A stretch of DNA of 64,000 nt from Paratinospora sagittata (lineage: Eukaryota > Streptophyta > Magnoliopsida > Ranunculales > Menispermaceae): assembly GCA_035771175.1 (NCBI GenBank), contig CM069599.1:35931562-35995561 (forward strand), given 5' to 3'. Numbering within the stretch: the first letter of the stretch is position 1; each line of letters starts with the position of its first letter. The notes under the pieces are model-generated. The model saw nothing but the letters and a program-made list of their open reading frames with translations, ran no database searches and was not told the origin of the DNA. The position numbers and the translations under genes are program-made. Shown here one piece after another: positions 23,296-35,313 of the stretch.

Positions 23296-24391
23296 TCCTT
23301 GTGTTCATAATTATGTATAAATTTCAACGACTTACAGGGAATTCCCACCTTGAGCAAATGAAGCAATTCCCCATATACTTTTATTTAGTAGGTTCTTTTT
23401 GTGAAGGGAGCAATTGGTTGGCCTTATTCATTTGTTTTGTGTACTTGTATCATCTTTCTGTTTTTGTGACCAACCTGATGAAAATCAAAAGTAGAAATCC
23501 CTTGTTGGGAAAAGCTAACATCAAGAAGCATCATAGATTTTCAACTGATTCACCATAAAATAATGAATCCTACATCTGGACTAACATTTACAAAAAAAAA
23601 AAAAAAAAAAAGCTCTTTTCAGCTCCATTGTTCTATATATATCTGCAAAAATTCATTTCTGCTATAACCAATAAAATACAAAAATATAATTTTCATCCTA
23701 TCTAAGTTACAATTTTTTTTTTTTTTTTTTTGGAAGAGCCTTTATCATCGTCTATAAAAATATAGAGCTGCACCAACTCCTTGAAGCTTTTACTATACTG
23801 CACTTGCAGAATATGAAATTTCTGCTCTTTGAGTGAGATAACTGTCAATCCTTTTTCCATTCGACCTGGACCAGCAATAGTCTTCAGAAAAATCTTATGC
23901 AAATGAACAGTTTGGTAGGAGTCGGAGGCCTGCAAGGAATTAGTCGCAGTAAAAATTAGTGTTCCCTGTATTTTAAACAGCAGCTGCGTCCCTTCCACAT
24001 GCGTGTTTCAGGGTAAAACACATAGATATCAGAACTGTAAGTATCGACTTCATTGACTGTAGATAAATGACTATAAATGACTGAAGGGTCTAACTTATAC
24101 TGACTGCAACAGTCTAAGATAGATGCCAAACATGGATTTCACATATATATCCAAGCTATAACTAAATCTCAATGGTGATCCAATGTCCTGGTTATGTCAA
24201 TCTTGTTCCAACTGATTTTTTGACACATTCCTCAAGATTGAAAAATCAGATTATTTAATTTACTATGTACTATTTATTGTTGTTGCATGATATAGGCACT
24301 AAAATTTGCCAGAATGTAATTATATGCCACTCCTATAACAATAAAGCAAGAAATGGGAGTCACCTCTTCAAACTGCTTCAACCACAAAACA
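23296..24391. other. Intergenic between two converging genes
   Basis: Holds both 3' regions. Poly-A and poly-T tracts are at 23591-23610 and 23712-23731. No gene was recognised. Confidence 0.5.
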
Positions 24392-27300
24392 TTAGCAGTA
24401 GTCATCATCATGAGAGTAATTGCTATCATCTCCACTATCTTGCTCAAGTATCTGATATTCCCCGTCACTGTTGTCAGCATCCTGCGCCTTACTGTCACCA
24501 GCTCGCCCCAATGGAAAACTACCAAACAGCTCCAGCAAGTAGTCCTTGGAGACGTTTGTCTCACCAACAGATTCTGTGATATATATATAGGAAGTTTGCT
24601 TTTTCTGAAGTGCAAAATTAACATCAAGAAAATGAAAGTCCAAACAAATTCAAAAAAAAAAAAAATCCTTGTTAAGACAACATAAACTCAAGATATGGAA
24701 GGTGGTTGGTATGTTTGAATATTCAAGAATAATTCTAGAACTCCATTAGACCATCAATAGAGTCCAGATAGAAAGGGAATAAAGAAGAAAACAATCTCTT
24801 AAGGATTAATAGTTAACAATAGAAATTACAAAATGTTGTTAAGGTGCACTAATGCTGCAGTTTACAGTCAAATAAGAGATTTTTTTTAGTAAACTGAGCT
24901 GCTGCAATATACTAAGATCTTTGTTGGTGTACCATGCACCACTAATATGTGGCACCAAATCTAATTCTACAATCCACAGTGAACATTACTTTATCAGAAC
25001 TCTCTCAAACAACTTTGCAAAGTTTGATGCAAACAACAAAATCACATTTGATGAATAAGAGTAACCGAGAAAAAAAAAAATGAAAGCTTAGTATGCTTAA
25101 AGGATACGAGAACTTGGTTGCAGAAAGAAATCTCCATCCTGCAACCAAAAGCACTTGATGAGATTCCAAAGCAACTATGAAGAACAAAGAAAGCAAATAT
25201 ATACACGCGGAAAAACAACACTGAGGAAGAAATCTAACTTAGCAAGATATTAGACATTCAAGTACCTCTTGGAGAGCTTCATATTCGCCAAGTTCCTCTT
25301 CCTCGTCTTCCTCTTCCTCTAACTCATACTGTCCATCATTGCATTCATCATCGTCACCTGGTTCATCTTTGCCATCATCATTAACTAATTCAGTATCATT
25401 AACCTTCATTGGCCCTTCCCTAGAAGCATGTCTACTAGAGTCTACAAATAAAGATGCAAGAAAAAGTGTGAAAATAATAAACAGTAAAAACAGAGACAGG
25501 TAAATGGCAATGAAAAGCTAAAATACTAGCAGCAAGTAAATTTTTAGGCAAAAGATTCAAAAAAATGTTTCATGATGTTGAACCTTTGTTATTATCTTGA
25601 AGCCCCACTTCTCCAGATTTGAAATCCCTTTTAAAAGCAAACACTCTCTTCGACTTCTCAAACCGATCAATTGCAGATTTCAACAAGTCTTCTGCACCTG
25701 ATTTAGGATATGCTGATAGGAACCTCACAGCAACACGCAGTCTCAAGCTATCAAGCTCATGGGAAGAGAACCATCCTGTTGAACTCTACTGACCAAACAA
25801 GGTCAACCAAGTAAAAGGTTAATGGCTGTACTAAAAAGAAACTTCTATAAGATGGTAATACAAATAGATATACTTCATAGAATGGATATTTGGAAACTTT
25901 GGAAATAAAATGTTCATAGAATCAGTATAGTAATGATAGATTGTGATAGATCAAACAATCATATGTGTGATATATTTTAGATATGATTGTTTCTTTTGTT
26001 TCATAGTTTATTTTCTTTAACAAGTGCTCATTATTCACCTCATACAAGAAAGCTGACTACCCCCAATATAAAGAGAGACATACCCAGAGCACGAGGCTCC
26101 CGCCTTTACAAGGTCAGGGAAAGGGACGATATACATAACCTTACTTCTACATTCTAGAGGTTGTTTATGGATTTGAACCCATGATCTCTAGGCCAAGATG
26201 AAGCAACCTTAACTGTTGCGCTAAGGACCGCCCTTCATGACCATCACAATGTGCATGAAAGAAAAAAGTAGGACCATCTTGAAATGTGTACTTTCACTTG
26301 AATACAACTGAAGGAAGATGAAAAAGGATAAGGAGAAAAAGTCACCCCCCAACCCAGAGAGAGAGAAAGAGAAAAAGAATCCAATGGATAAAAGCATGAG
26401 CAATTGATCAAAATGATAACTGAAATTTACAAAAGGAAAGATTTTTGATAAGATATGGACTATTAGATCCACAACCAGTGTAACAATATAATTACCAATA
26501 TAATGTTGGTAGATGGATGGGTAAGATGTATGGTATCCACATTCCAGAATACATGGAAATCTCCAATTTGAGAGAACAATATTTTTTATGATTATCATTG
26601 AAAGCAAAAGCCACAGTTAATAAGTAGAGGCCAACACCAACACTTGTCCTCATGTGCAAGATGATCATCAGCATAGGCTTCTTCCAAAAGAGGTTTTAAG
26701 GAAGTGGACCATCTGCTTGTTTATTAGTGGTAAAATGTTTCATTTTCTAGGTTGATCCTAGGGGAGACGAGTGGAATCAGAATTAGAGGAGGTTTTCAGC
26801 TGCTATGTTTTGCATAGTATCATATGTGCTATGCCTATCCAGAGCCAATTCTAGGGAAGAAAGATAATAATTGGAGACATGCATGATTGCAGAAACAGGT
26901 CTCTGCAAGGGATAATAAATATACAGAAAGGTTGAAGATCCAAGAACTACAGGACTGACTCTGGGCAAGATATGAGAAGCTCTAAGCAGGATCTTGAGGG
27001 TGTTCTTCTTTGTGCCATCTTTACAGAATAAAAAGTTTTACCATAACCTAACAAAGAAAAAAACTTCATGAAACTTCAGTATTCAAAGGCTCAAAGCACC
27101 AAACGTATGTCTATAATTGAAAATATGAATGCCATAAGGGAAAGGGACCATTCAAACAGTGATAGTGTGTATTTCTAAATGAACAAAGACTAATCTTTAA
27201 GTAGAAGAGAAATTTGTGACATCAATATGAGGGAATCTACAACATATAAAAACACCCACAATTTCTCAACCTATTGCAAAAAGTATAATTTTCTTTTTGA

Positions 27301-30300
27301 AAGGGAAGAACCACAAAGAAAAAGAAAATAGAGGAGGGAGGGGAAGAGGGAGGGGGGGAGAGGATAGAATCCATCATAAATTAATGCATTTAGTACTCAA
27401 ACATGGACAATAATTGGCTTAGCTAGGTTAGCCCTGCAAGAGTAAAGCTAAATTTGAGATGATCCCTCTGAAATTTTTTAAACTAAATACTTTTATTCCT
27501 AGTCATTATGAGAAAGATTGACCAACAGACCTACAGAATAATGTGGAGATTTATGACATGTTGAAAGTAGCCATCAGACACCAATCATGGGATCATCAAG
27601 GATTTTAATATGAACCACCAATCTAACATATTTTTGATTGCATAAATGGGTTAACCTTGGTTGCAAAAAACAAAGACCAACAAGATGAAAGTCAAGAACA
27701 AAATCTTAGTTTTGAAATTTTCACTAGTACAAACTACAAAATTTATTTAATGAAATAATACTTTTTAGGTTTATACCACTCTTTAAAAAATAAATATACA
27801 AGTACCAAGAACTTACTGAACAAAATGTGTGTTTTGTTGGTTTTGTAATCTCTTGCTGAATGTGATCGTCAACTAGATCAAAAAGCTGCAATGAAGTTTG
27901 ACTTTGATAAGGAAAAGCACGAAATGCACATAAATCCTTCCAATTTTGCCTTGCCCTGTTGAGAAATCAAAACATAAAAAAAATGAAAAATGCATAATTT
28001 GAAGCACTAATAGAATAAGCGGATCTACCTATAAATCAGAAACTACAGTCTTGATATCCATCCTCCAGCAGTTAATACATATTAGTAAGCTTACAAGGCA
28101 TAATGATCAAGAGCAAAGACTTAATTCATAAAAAAATCAAAAGTTAATGATGGTCTACATATTTTCGGCTATGGAAAACAAAGGTACAGATACACTTTTG
28201 CCGGATTACACGAAATGATCTACTTAGCAATGACAAATGAAAATCTAAATGAAATCAGAAACTTACTTAATATTAACATTTAAAGAATTCCGTAATGGCG
28301 GTGGGACTCGAAAATCAATACTCTGGTATCTGTTGGAAAGAATATTGCAGAATATAAGTATCCATGCATTCAAGAAGGAAGTAATACCATATACAGAGAA
28401 TGAAAGAGGACAAAGGTATTAAGCACGATCGCACCATTGAGAAACTTAGAAAACTAAACTTAGAAGAAGATAAAAATGGAAGAAGTTTAAGATATCCTTG
28501 TCTCTCTCTTTTAAAAAGATCTCGTACATTAACTTTAAGTGCTAAAAAGTTAAAAAATTACAATGAAGCCCTATTTTCTACCTAGAGCATTACCTAAGCA
28601 ATTTGAGGCAAAAAATACCTAGGCAATGGACTAGTCAATCCCTAAAAAGAAAAACTAAAAAAAAAAAAGCCCCATTACAAATAGAAATGAAGTCACATTC
28701 TCGTCGCGGGACACAACACAAGGAGGCTACAAAACCAAATATGTATAGATCCATAAAATGGAGAGAAAAAATACACAAATTCTTCTATAATTAATCAAAT
28801 GATTAGCTTTAAATCAAACGATCTATAATTTGGAGGACTTTTGTAAACTCCTTAAAAAGAACAAGAACCATGAATGAGAGGAAGTTGTGAACTAAGATTT
28901 TGTGCTTATCCAAAAAAAGGCTCCATGAATCAGACTTCTCCATCCAACTACTAGACTCACAATGCAGTCTCAACAGTTCTTAAACATATGAGTATCACAA
29001 CTTTGAGATGACAAGTTTGCTATAAGAAATATCTCTCAAACATTCCTCTTATATCAAAAGTTGAAGTGCCCAAATATATGTCCTCCATCGTGGCCATGAA
29101 AGTCGGCTCTAGATTTTTTTTTTTGGAGGATGGGTAGGGGAGGTGTGGTGGTTGATCTTAAAAGAAAAAGAATTTAAGCTTCATATTCTACTTCTTTTTC
29201 CCTTTCTCAAGGGATAGCTACCATGATGGCCGACAATTGCACTTTTGCTCCATCTCAAACATAAGAAATCCCTATCTAACAACACCCATAAGTTTTACTA
29301 CCATATCACTTTCACAATTGATTTTATAGTATTATTTCTTTGTTTCCCTTTAAGTTTTTTTAATTAAAGTAGATTCTATCATTCTAATTTCATTCTTATG
29401 CTCCATGCAATACGTCATGAATTTTCTTTAAAAGGATGCATGAAATGATTAAACATCCATCTGGCATAGGTATTCACAATTTCATCTAAAAGGCTCATAC
29501 ATGCGTGATTCAGGATCCGTGCGAGGATCATATCCTTTTCTAATCCAAAATTGGCGAAATGGTCCAGTTGAAAAGTAGTATCCAACTCGAAATAGAAGTC
29601 TGCAATATTTACAACAAACATATGAATAAGATGAAACCAAAATATATATATATATATATATGAAAAGTACTGATGTAGGACAAGCTCCAAAGATAACTAT
29701 ATATTGGAAAGACCTTTTGAGCAAATGAGTTCCGAATTTCAGACCTCCATCAAGCAAACAAGCACACAATGAAGACTTAGGCCATATAGGACGCTCATCA
29801 AACAATTTAGACACAGCCATTTGCCATTCCCAATGATCTGAGCCTTGAGTTATATAATCCTCCCAATTGATCTTTTCTGGTATTTGTAGGAATTTTAAGC
29901 ACCACAAATGGAGAAAGGGGAAGAAAAGAAGAACATCATGCGATCTACTTATTTCCAATTTTTCACATATTATATCATGCCATTTTTTATTTTTAGCAAA
30001 CCAAATGCATAAAGGAGCAAATATTACAAAAACTAGACCAAGATCATAAATCAATGGATTTGACAAAAATGATGAAAGAAAGAATTAAAAAAATTGATTA
30101 GAAGTTCGTAGAGTAACTCCTTATAGTTGGAGCTCCTACTATATCATTGGTAACTCCATCGAAACAATTAGAAACCTTCTAAAACATGTAAAACAATTTT
30201 CTAAAATGAGTAGGATATCTTTAATGTCAAAATCAACTCCAAGGCATGGTGTGATATCCATCTGTAACAAACGGACAGATGTCAGTTCAAGAATTTTAAG

Positions 30301-33300
30301 CATTTAATCAAACTAAAAAGCATATCTATAAACTAGCTTACTAATAAAATAAGAAAAAAATGGCAGTTCGGTGCACGGAGCTCCCGCCTATGCGGGATCC
30401 TAGGAAAGGGTAGCGAGATTTACAAAATATGAAAACAACTAAGCATCAAATATGGCATTATATCATAAGCATAGTTGTCAAATTCTTAAATCAGAGTCAA
30501 ACTACTCTAGATCTTGGTGAATCCGATCGAGATCTGAATCAATGAATAGTAAGATTCACATACATGGCATGATTTGTGTATGAATCTAGACATATCTAGG
30601 TAGAACAATAAATTTATGGAACTTATAACTATGCTAATTGTTCAAGTTTCCTACATTAAAATTCCTTAGCAAAATTAAGTCTTATAAGTATATTTCTTTT
30701 CTAAAGGAATTTCTTTTCTGAAGGGAATCTTCATCACAAAATCTTATTTCATTCTAAATTTGTACCCTAAATCAAATTATTTTTAGCATTAAACCAAAAT
30801 TAGATACTTTATAATTGTTCTTCCTCCCATACCATCTTCTACTACACCATAAAGAGGTGCACAAATTGATTTCAGGAAAAAAAAAAACAAGAAACTGATT
30901 GAAGAACTTATCCTAATAAAATATTAGTTCATTTGAAAAAGATTAAATGGTCTAAAATCATGTTTAAAAGTTTTATTTAGCAACTACATATTCTCTAGAA
31001 TGGAATATTAAGTATAAAATGTATCTCACTTGAATTTTAAGATACATAATCAATATTTTCTTCACTTTTTGGTAAGAATCATGAGAATCAAAAGATTCTA
31101 CTATTTTTTAAAGACTCGCTAGTCACTATAAGATTCAAAAGCATTAGGATTCCTGTTGAGTTAAGGATTCGAATTGTTTTCCTCTTAATCAAATTGTAGA
31201 ATCATAAGATTCATAGATTCAAATCAGGATTCTAACAACAATGTTACAAATATAAGGGTTAGGATTTCTAGAACAAGGAAAAAGGCTCATTACTCATCTA
31301 AGATCATTAGGTTGTTTTGATTTATGCTTGCTCACTATTCCCTTTCAATTTAATGAGTTATCATACACTCTCCTCTTCTACATGATGTTTATTATTTTTT
31401 TCATTCTATTAAATTGTGACCAAACAAAAACATTCAATAAGTAAATGAGCTCTAGTTAAGCTCTCACATTCTAAAGAAATATCAATTGACTACTTCTTTC
31501 AACATACCTCCCAACGTTGTTTCACTACTCCCTCATGTTTCTTTTTTGAACTCAAACTGGTTGATGGTTTCAACCTGAAAAAAAAAAAAAAAAAGCCAAA
31601 GACACAATCTTGAGATCGTAACTATGCAAAAACTTTCAGTAATAGTACTACACATTCCATTATTGATATCTATGAAATAAATTTCCAAGAATCCAATTTT
31701 CAATACAGGTACCCTGGTTCAGGCAATGGTCATTAAATTAAAAGTGAAGGTCTAGATGAAGCTTTTATTAGATAGACCCACCTTTCAATTGATAGGACAT
31801 GCAATTTTTTTGAAAGGAGAAGAAGAAGAAGAATCTATTGTTTTGACATGAAAACCAAAAGCATCTTACACTATTTTTTCCGGCATGTCCTTCAGCGAGA
31901 AAAGTGGTGGAACCAGAATCATCAAATCCTCCTGATCAATGTCCACAAAACCACCCTTGGCTGTGAAACAATAAAAGCACATAAATGTTTAAGAGATAAG
32001 AACCCAATTTACCAAATAAGAAACAAGAGGAAGCTGGTTTCACCCAAGTGTGGTTCCATTTCGGTCCAATTTCTCTTCTTTTTCCTGACAACATCAGCAT
32101 GAACAGGAACAACATGTTGATAGTCCACCATTCCTGAAAACAGAATACCAACTTAACATTTAGCTGGTAATAGAAATACTAAAAAACTATATACTATTTC
32201 AAAAATGGAAGTGCTAGCATAGTCTGCAAGTATTTTCACTAACCATTAAAGCAATAAGCCTCATTCACTCGAGCTACAATATCTGCAGATACTTCTTCTT
32301 GTTGCGTCTGTGATTCATCATCTCTACTACGAGATGCCACAGCATCATTGGAGACATTACTTTGTTGCTCATTTTCAACAGTTTGAGGATAGCAAGTCAC
32401 TCTCTCTAAATTATCAATTTCAGTTGATGAACTTTTTAATGAGCTTTTGAAAACCACTGGTTCTTGGCCATCACTATATCTCTTTTTACTAATTTTTAGC
32501 AAAAGATTATTAGAAGGCCGAAGCTCCCCAAATGCAGGATGTGCATATGGATCTTCAGGACGGAAACGTAGCTCCAAAGAGTTTGACTTGGAGCTGCGGG
32601 CCTGCAAACATGACTACACTTATGCTACAGATATGATAAGCAAGAAGTAGAAAATTACTTACCACGCATAGTCCACTAGTTTTTAACATTCACTCCTTAA
32701 ACAAACATATTGTGGAGTGAGAAAGCATAACAAGAAGCCGCTTTGAACTTCAAACAATTTTATGTTGCCATATTCCTTAAATTTAGAGGCTTGAATAAAG
32801 GAAACTGCTTTTAAACAAAAAAAAAAAAAGCTGTCCATGGACACCTGGTCACACTGCTTCTTTATCAAATCATCATCTAAATAGAGTCCCCTATTGGATG
32901 ACGCAGAAGTCAGAACAATAATCTTTAAATTTCTCGCCACATGAGCAGCATACACTATGTTCACAATAATGTTAGCATGAATTGATGCATATTAGTGAGA
33001 ACTTTTCCAACATATACTACTGTGAACTTATCCTTTTAATCAACCCAACAACCTATTTCTACAGCTTATTTTTGTGCAGATGTTACCATGTCCAACTTGT
33101 CTCAAGCTGTTTTATAGTAAAACAAGAAAACATAAATAATTCTGAAACAAGAGAAGTTAATGGCTGGTATTTGTATAACAAAACAAGAAGATGATTCCTT
33201 CATGATGGCAATCCAAAAAATGAAAAAGGATAAGGAAGCTCCATCTGAAAAAGTAGCCCTTTCAATCACAATAATTCTGAAGTGAAAAATCCAATATTTT

Positions 33301-33619
33301 TCAACACGTAACCATCAAATTTCTAATTGTGAAATGGGATTGAATCGTGTTGCCGAACCCAATAGTCGAGTTAAGGAGTAGATTATCATGATGATACAGA
33401 TAAGTAAACATAAATAAATATAAAAAGGGAAAAAAAAAATGAGTTAATTATCTTAAATTGATTGCTTAGCATTACCTTGAGCATTCCTTCAACTCCCCCA
33501 AGAGTCTCAACAGCACGAGAGACAGAGGAAGGATATCCAGGATAGTGTATGGCAAAGCCCTCCGTTTCGGGCAGAGTCCCTGAGACAGTTCCATCTTCTA
33601 TGACTCCCATAATTGCCAC
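24392..33619 (-). CDS. GTF3C5: General transcription factor IIIC subunit 5 (tau95/TFC1 type), thirteen exons
   Basis: TFIIIC binds the A/B boxes of tRNA genes and recruits TFIIIB and RNA polymerase III (family knowledge). Exons in transcript order: 33476-33619, 32244-32601, 32044-32133, 31870-31960, 31508-31574, 30219-30261, 29714-29885, 29501-29599, 28267-28329, 27817-27955, 25584-25785, 25266-25441, 24392-24604; 1857 nt, 618 aa. The N-terminus has GTLPETEGFAIHYPGYPSS then LELRFRPEDPYAHPAFGEL, hallmarks of the subunit's N-terminal region. The middle has GGFVDIDQEDLMILVPPLFS, WEDYITQGSDHWEWQMAVSK and GYDPRTDPESRIYQSIDFRVPPPLR across exon junctions (cut here into short motifs). The tail is strongly acidic (ELEEEEDEEEELGEYE). 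Intron 6 appears to be AT-AC. Large introns hold SINE remnants. The 3' end is convergent with the nuclease gene. Confidence 0.9.
26050..26234 (-). mobile_element. tRNA-derived SINE in GTF3C5 intron 10
   Basis: Read on the minus strand: GGTCCTTAGCGCAACAGTTA (A-box region), GATCATGGGTTCAAATCC (B box), then CCCTTTCCCTGACCTTGTAA, GGCGGGAGCCTCGTGC and TGGGTATG. This order is characteristic of a widespread plant SINE type. It is complete or nearly so. It lies in sense with the host gene, within its largest intron region. Confidence 0.8.
29886..30218 (-). other. Probable U12-type AT-AC intron (GTF3C5 intron 6)
   Basis: On the minus strand the intron starts ATATCCTA immediately after ...GACATTAAAG and ends ...GTGCTTAAAATTCCTAC before AAATACCAGAAAAG. 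The donor agrees with the U12 consensus ATATCCTT at seven of eight bases. GTGCTTAAA resembles the U12 branch site, about 10 nt from the 3' end. Joining gives DIK-EIPEKINWEDY in frame. No GT-AG pair near the borders gives this junction. It is 333 nt long. Confidence 0.72.
30363..30425 (-). mobile_element. 3' fragment of a SINE of the same type
   Basis: On the minus strand CCCTTTCCTAGGATCCCGCA, GGCGGGAGCTCCGTGCACCG matches the 3' half of the SINE at 26050-26234. The tRNA-like head is absent. It lies in GTF3C5 intron 5. Confidence 0.6.
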
Positions 33620-35313
33620 TTTTAATGGTTATAGATTTATAGTGACTATAGCAACTGGATTCTGGAATAGCTGTTACAACAGAGATACTATCTAAGATCC
33701 ACTTTCAGTTTGCAACTTCCTAAAAAGCAAAACAAGATATAAGAAAGTGAGGGTATTTTGAAGTCTTGTCTTACTCAAACAAATAATGCCAAAAAGTCAG
33801 CAAGGAAGTGCATTTTTATTTAAAAGCAAAATCGATATGTTTCTAGGTGCAAGAAAATCGACCTCTACGTTTCTAGATGTTGATAGTAGAGTAACCAAAC
33901 GGCTACTTTAGCTTTAGTCCTTGTAGAATTATGTGAAGCTAAGAGAAATGTTTTGCAACCTTGCACTTGCAAAACACATGACTAGATTTACGTTTTCTTC
34001 TTTTTCTCCCTTTCATTGGCATAATTTTTTGGCCCATAATTTCATCTGTTCTCACTTCCAACTATATAGTTTTCTGCGAAAAAAATATAGCGTAATGGAT
34101 CACTTCCCACATTATTCCGGAAAATATCACTGTTCAAGAACTATTTTCTTTTTTCTATTACTTCTGCTTAAGTATTTGATTATCTTTGTGTTTGATTTCC
34201 AAATTCCAAGCATCAAAGCAAAACACCAAAAAAAAATTCACGCATACTGATCACGGGTATCTCCAAAACTCAACAATATTGGCAAAAAATTCCACCTGAA
34301 TGAAACAGCTCAAACTAATTTGACAGAAGTTAAACTAATTACCACCCAATAACATTAGTCGCAAATTAACTCAAAACAATGTTAAACTGTAGATAAACCT
34401 ATTTAATAAGCTGCAATGCAATCTGCTTTTCACCCTTAAATCAAACATAAGAGCTCAATACACTGATTCTTCAAAAATCAATCCACTAAATAAAATAGAC
34501 CCTGGTGTTCATAAAATCAACGATGAACAACGAAGAAAAGAGAACTATAAATACTAAATACCTCTCAGCTCTTCTGTCACTAGCGTTGGACAATGGCCTT
34601 GGCGTACTTTGAAGTGTCGTTAATGGCGTTATATGTGTTGGAAGAACAAGAGAGTCATGAGATGAGAGCAACAAAAACGTTGCAGAGACGAGGGAGTAGT
34701 AAGACTAAAATCGAAACGATAACGCACTGGGCACGCTCGGAATGATTGATTTTTGAGTTATTTGAAGAATTGCCCTAAAAAATCAATCATTCCCAGATAA
34801 AAATTCTTACAATTTGAAAACAAAAAATCTAAAAATAAAAAAGAAACAAAAGGATCAAAGACATTTCCGTGTCTTTTATAGTTTTCTATGAATAAAATAA
34901 GAATGTATAAGATATTATTAGCTAATAAGAAAGTCATAATATGTAATGGTAGAGTGTAGACATTATATTAAGAAAAGAAAAGCTTTTTGGATCCCCACTT
35001 TTATCACCTTACTTTAGCTTTTTTTTTCTTTTTTTCTTTTTTAAGATTACCAATTCTTCGGTCGGGAGGTGTCTTTCTTCTTTTTATGGCATTAATGCTG
35101 ATAAAAACTATACATGACTTAATTGTGTTGCAGTTAATGCCGCCACAAATAGTCTTCAACATATTAAAAAGTATATATCACACTTATTTGTAGCTGCAGT
35201 GTCTAATCCACCAGAGTTGATTGATTTGAAATTACAAATGGATGTATATTAAATAAATTAAAATAATTAATTATATGTATTTATATGAAGTAATCTTAAA
35301 ATTTTAATAAATT
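33620..35313. other. GTF3C5 upstream region
   Basis: No independent gene was recognised. On the minus strand, GCTGAGAG followed by GTATTTAG near 34557-34566 could be a 5' leader exon with a splice donor, which would put the GTF3C5 transcription start near 34700. This is inference from one donor-like site. The rest is AT-rich. Confidence 0.35.

Noticed and set aside
24274..24627. 117-aa minus-strand frame as the GTF3C5 tail
   Set aside because: The overlapping acidic frame, entered from an acceptor at 24604, keeps phase with exon 12 and matches the acidic tail expected of the family.
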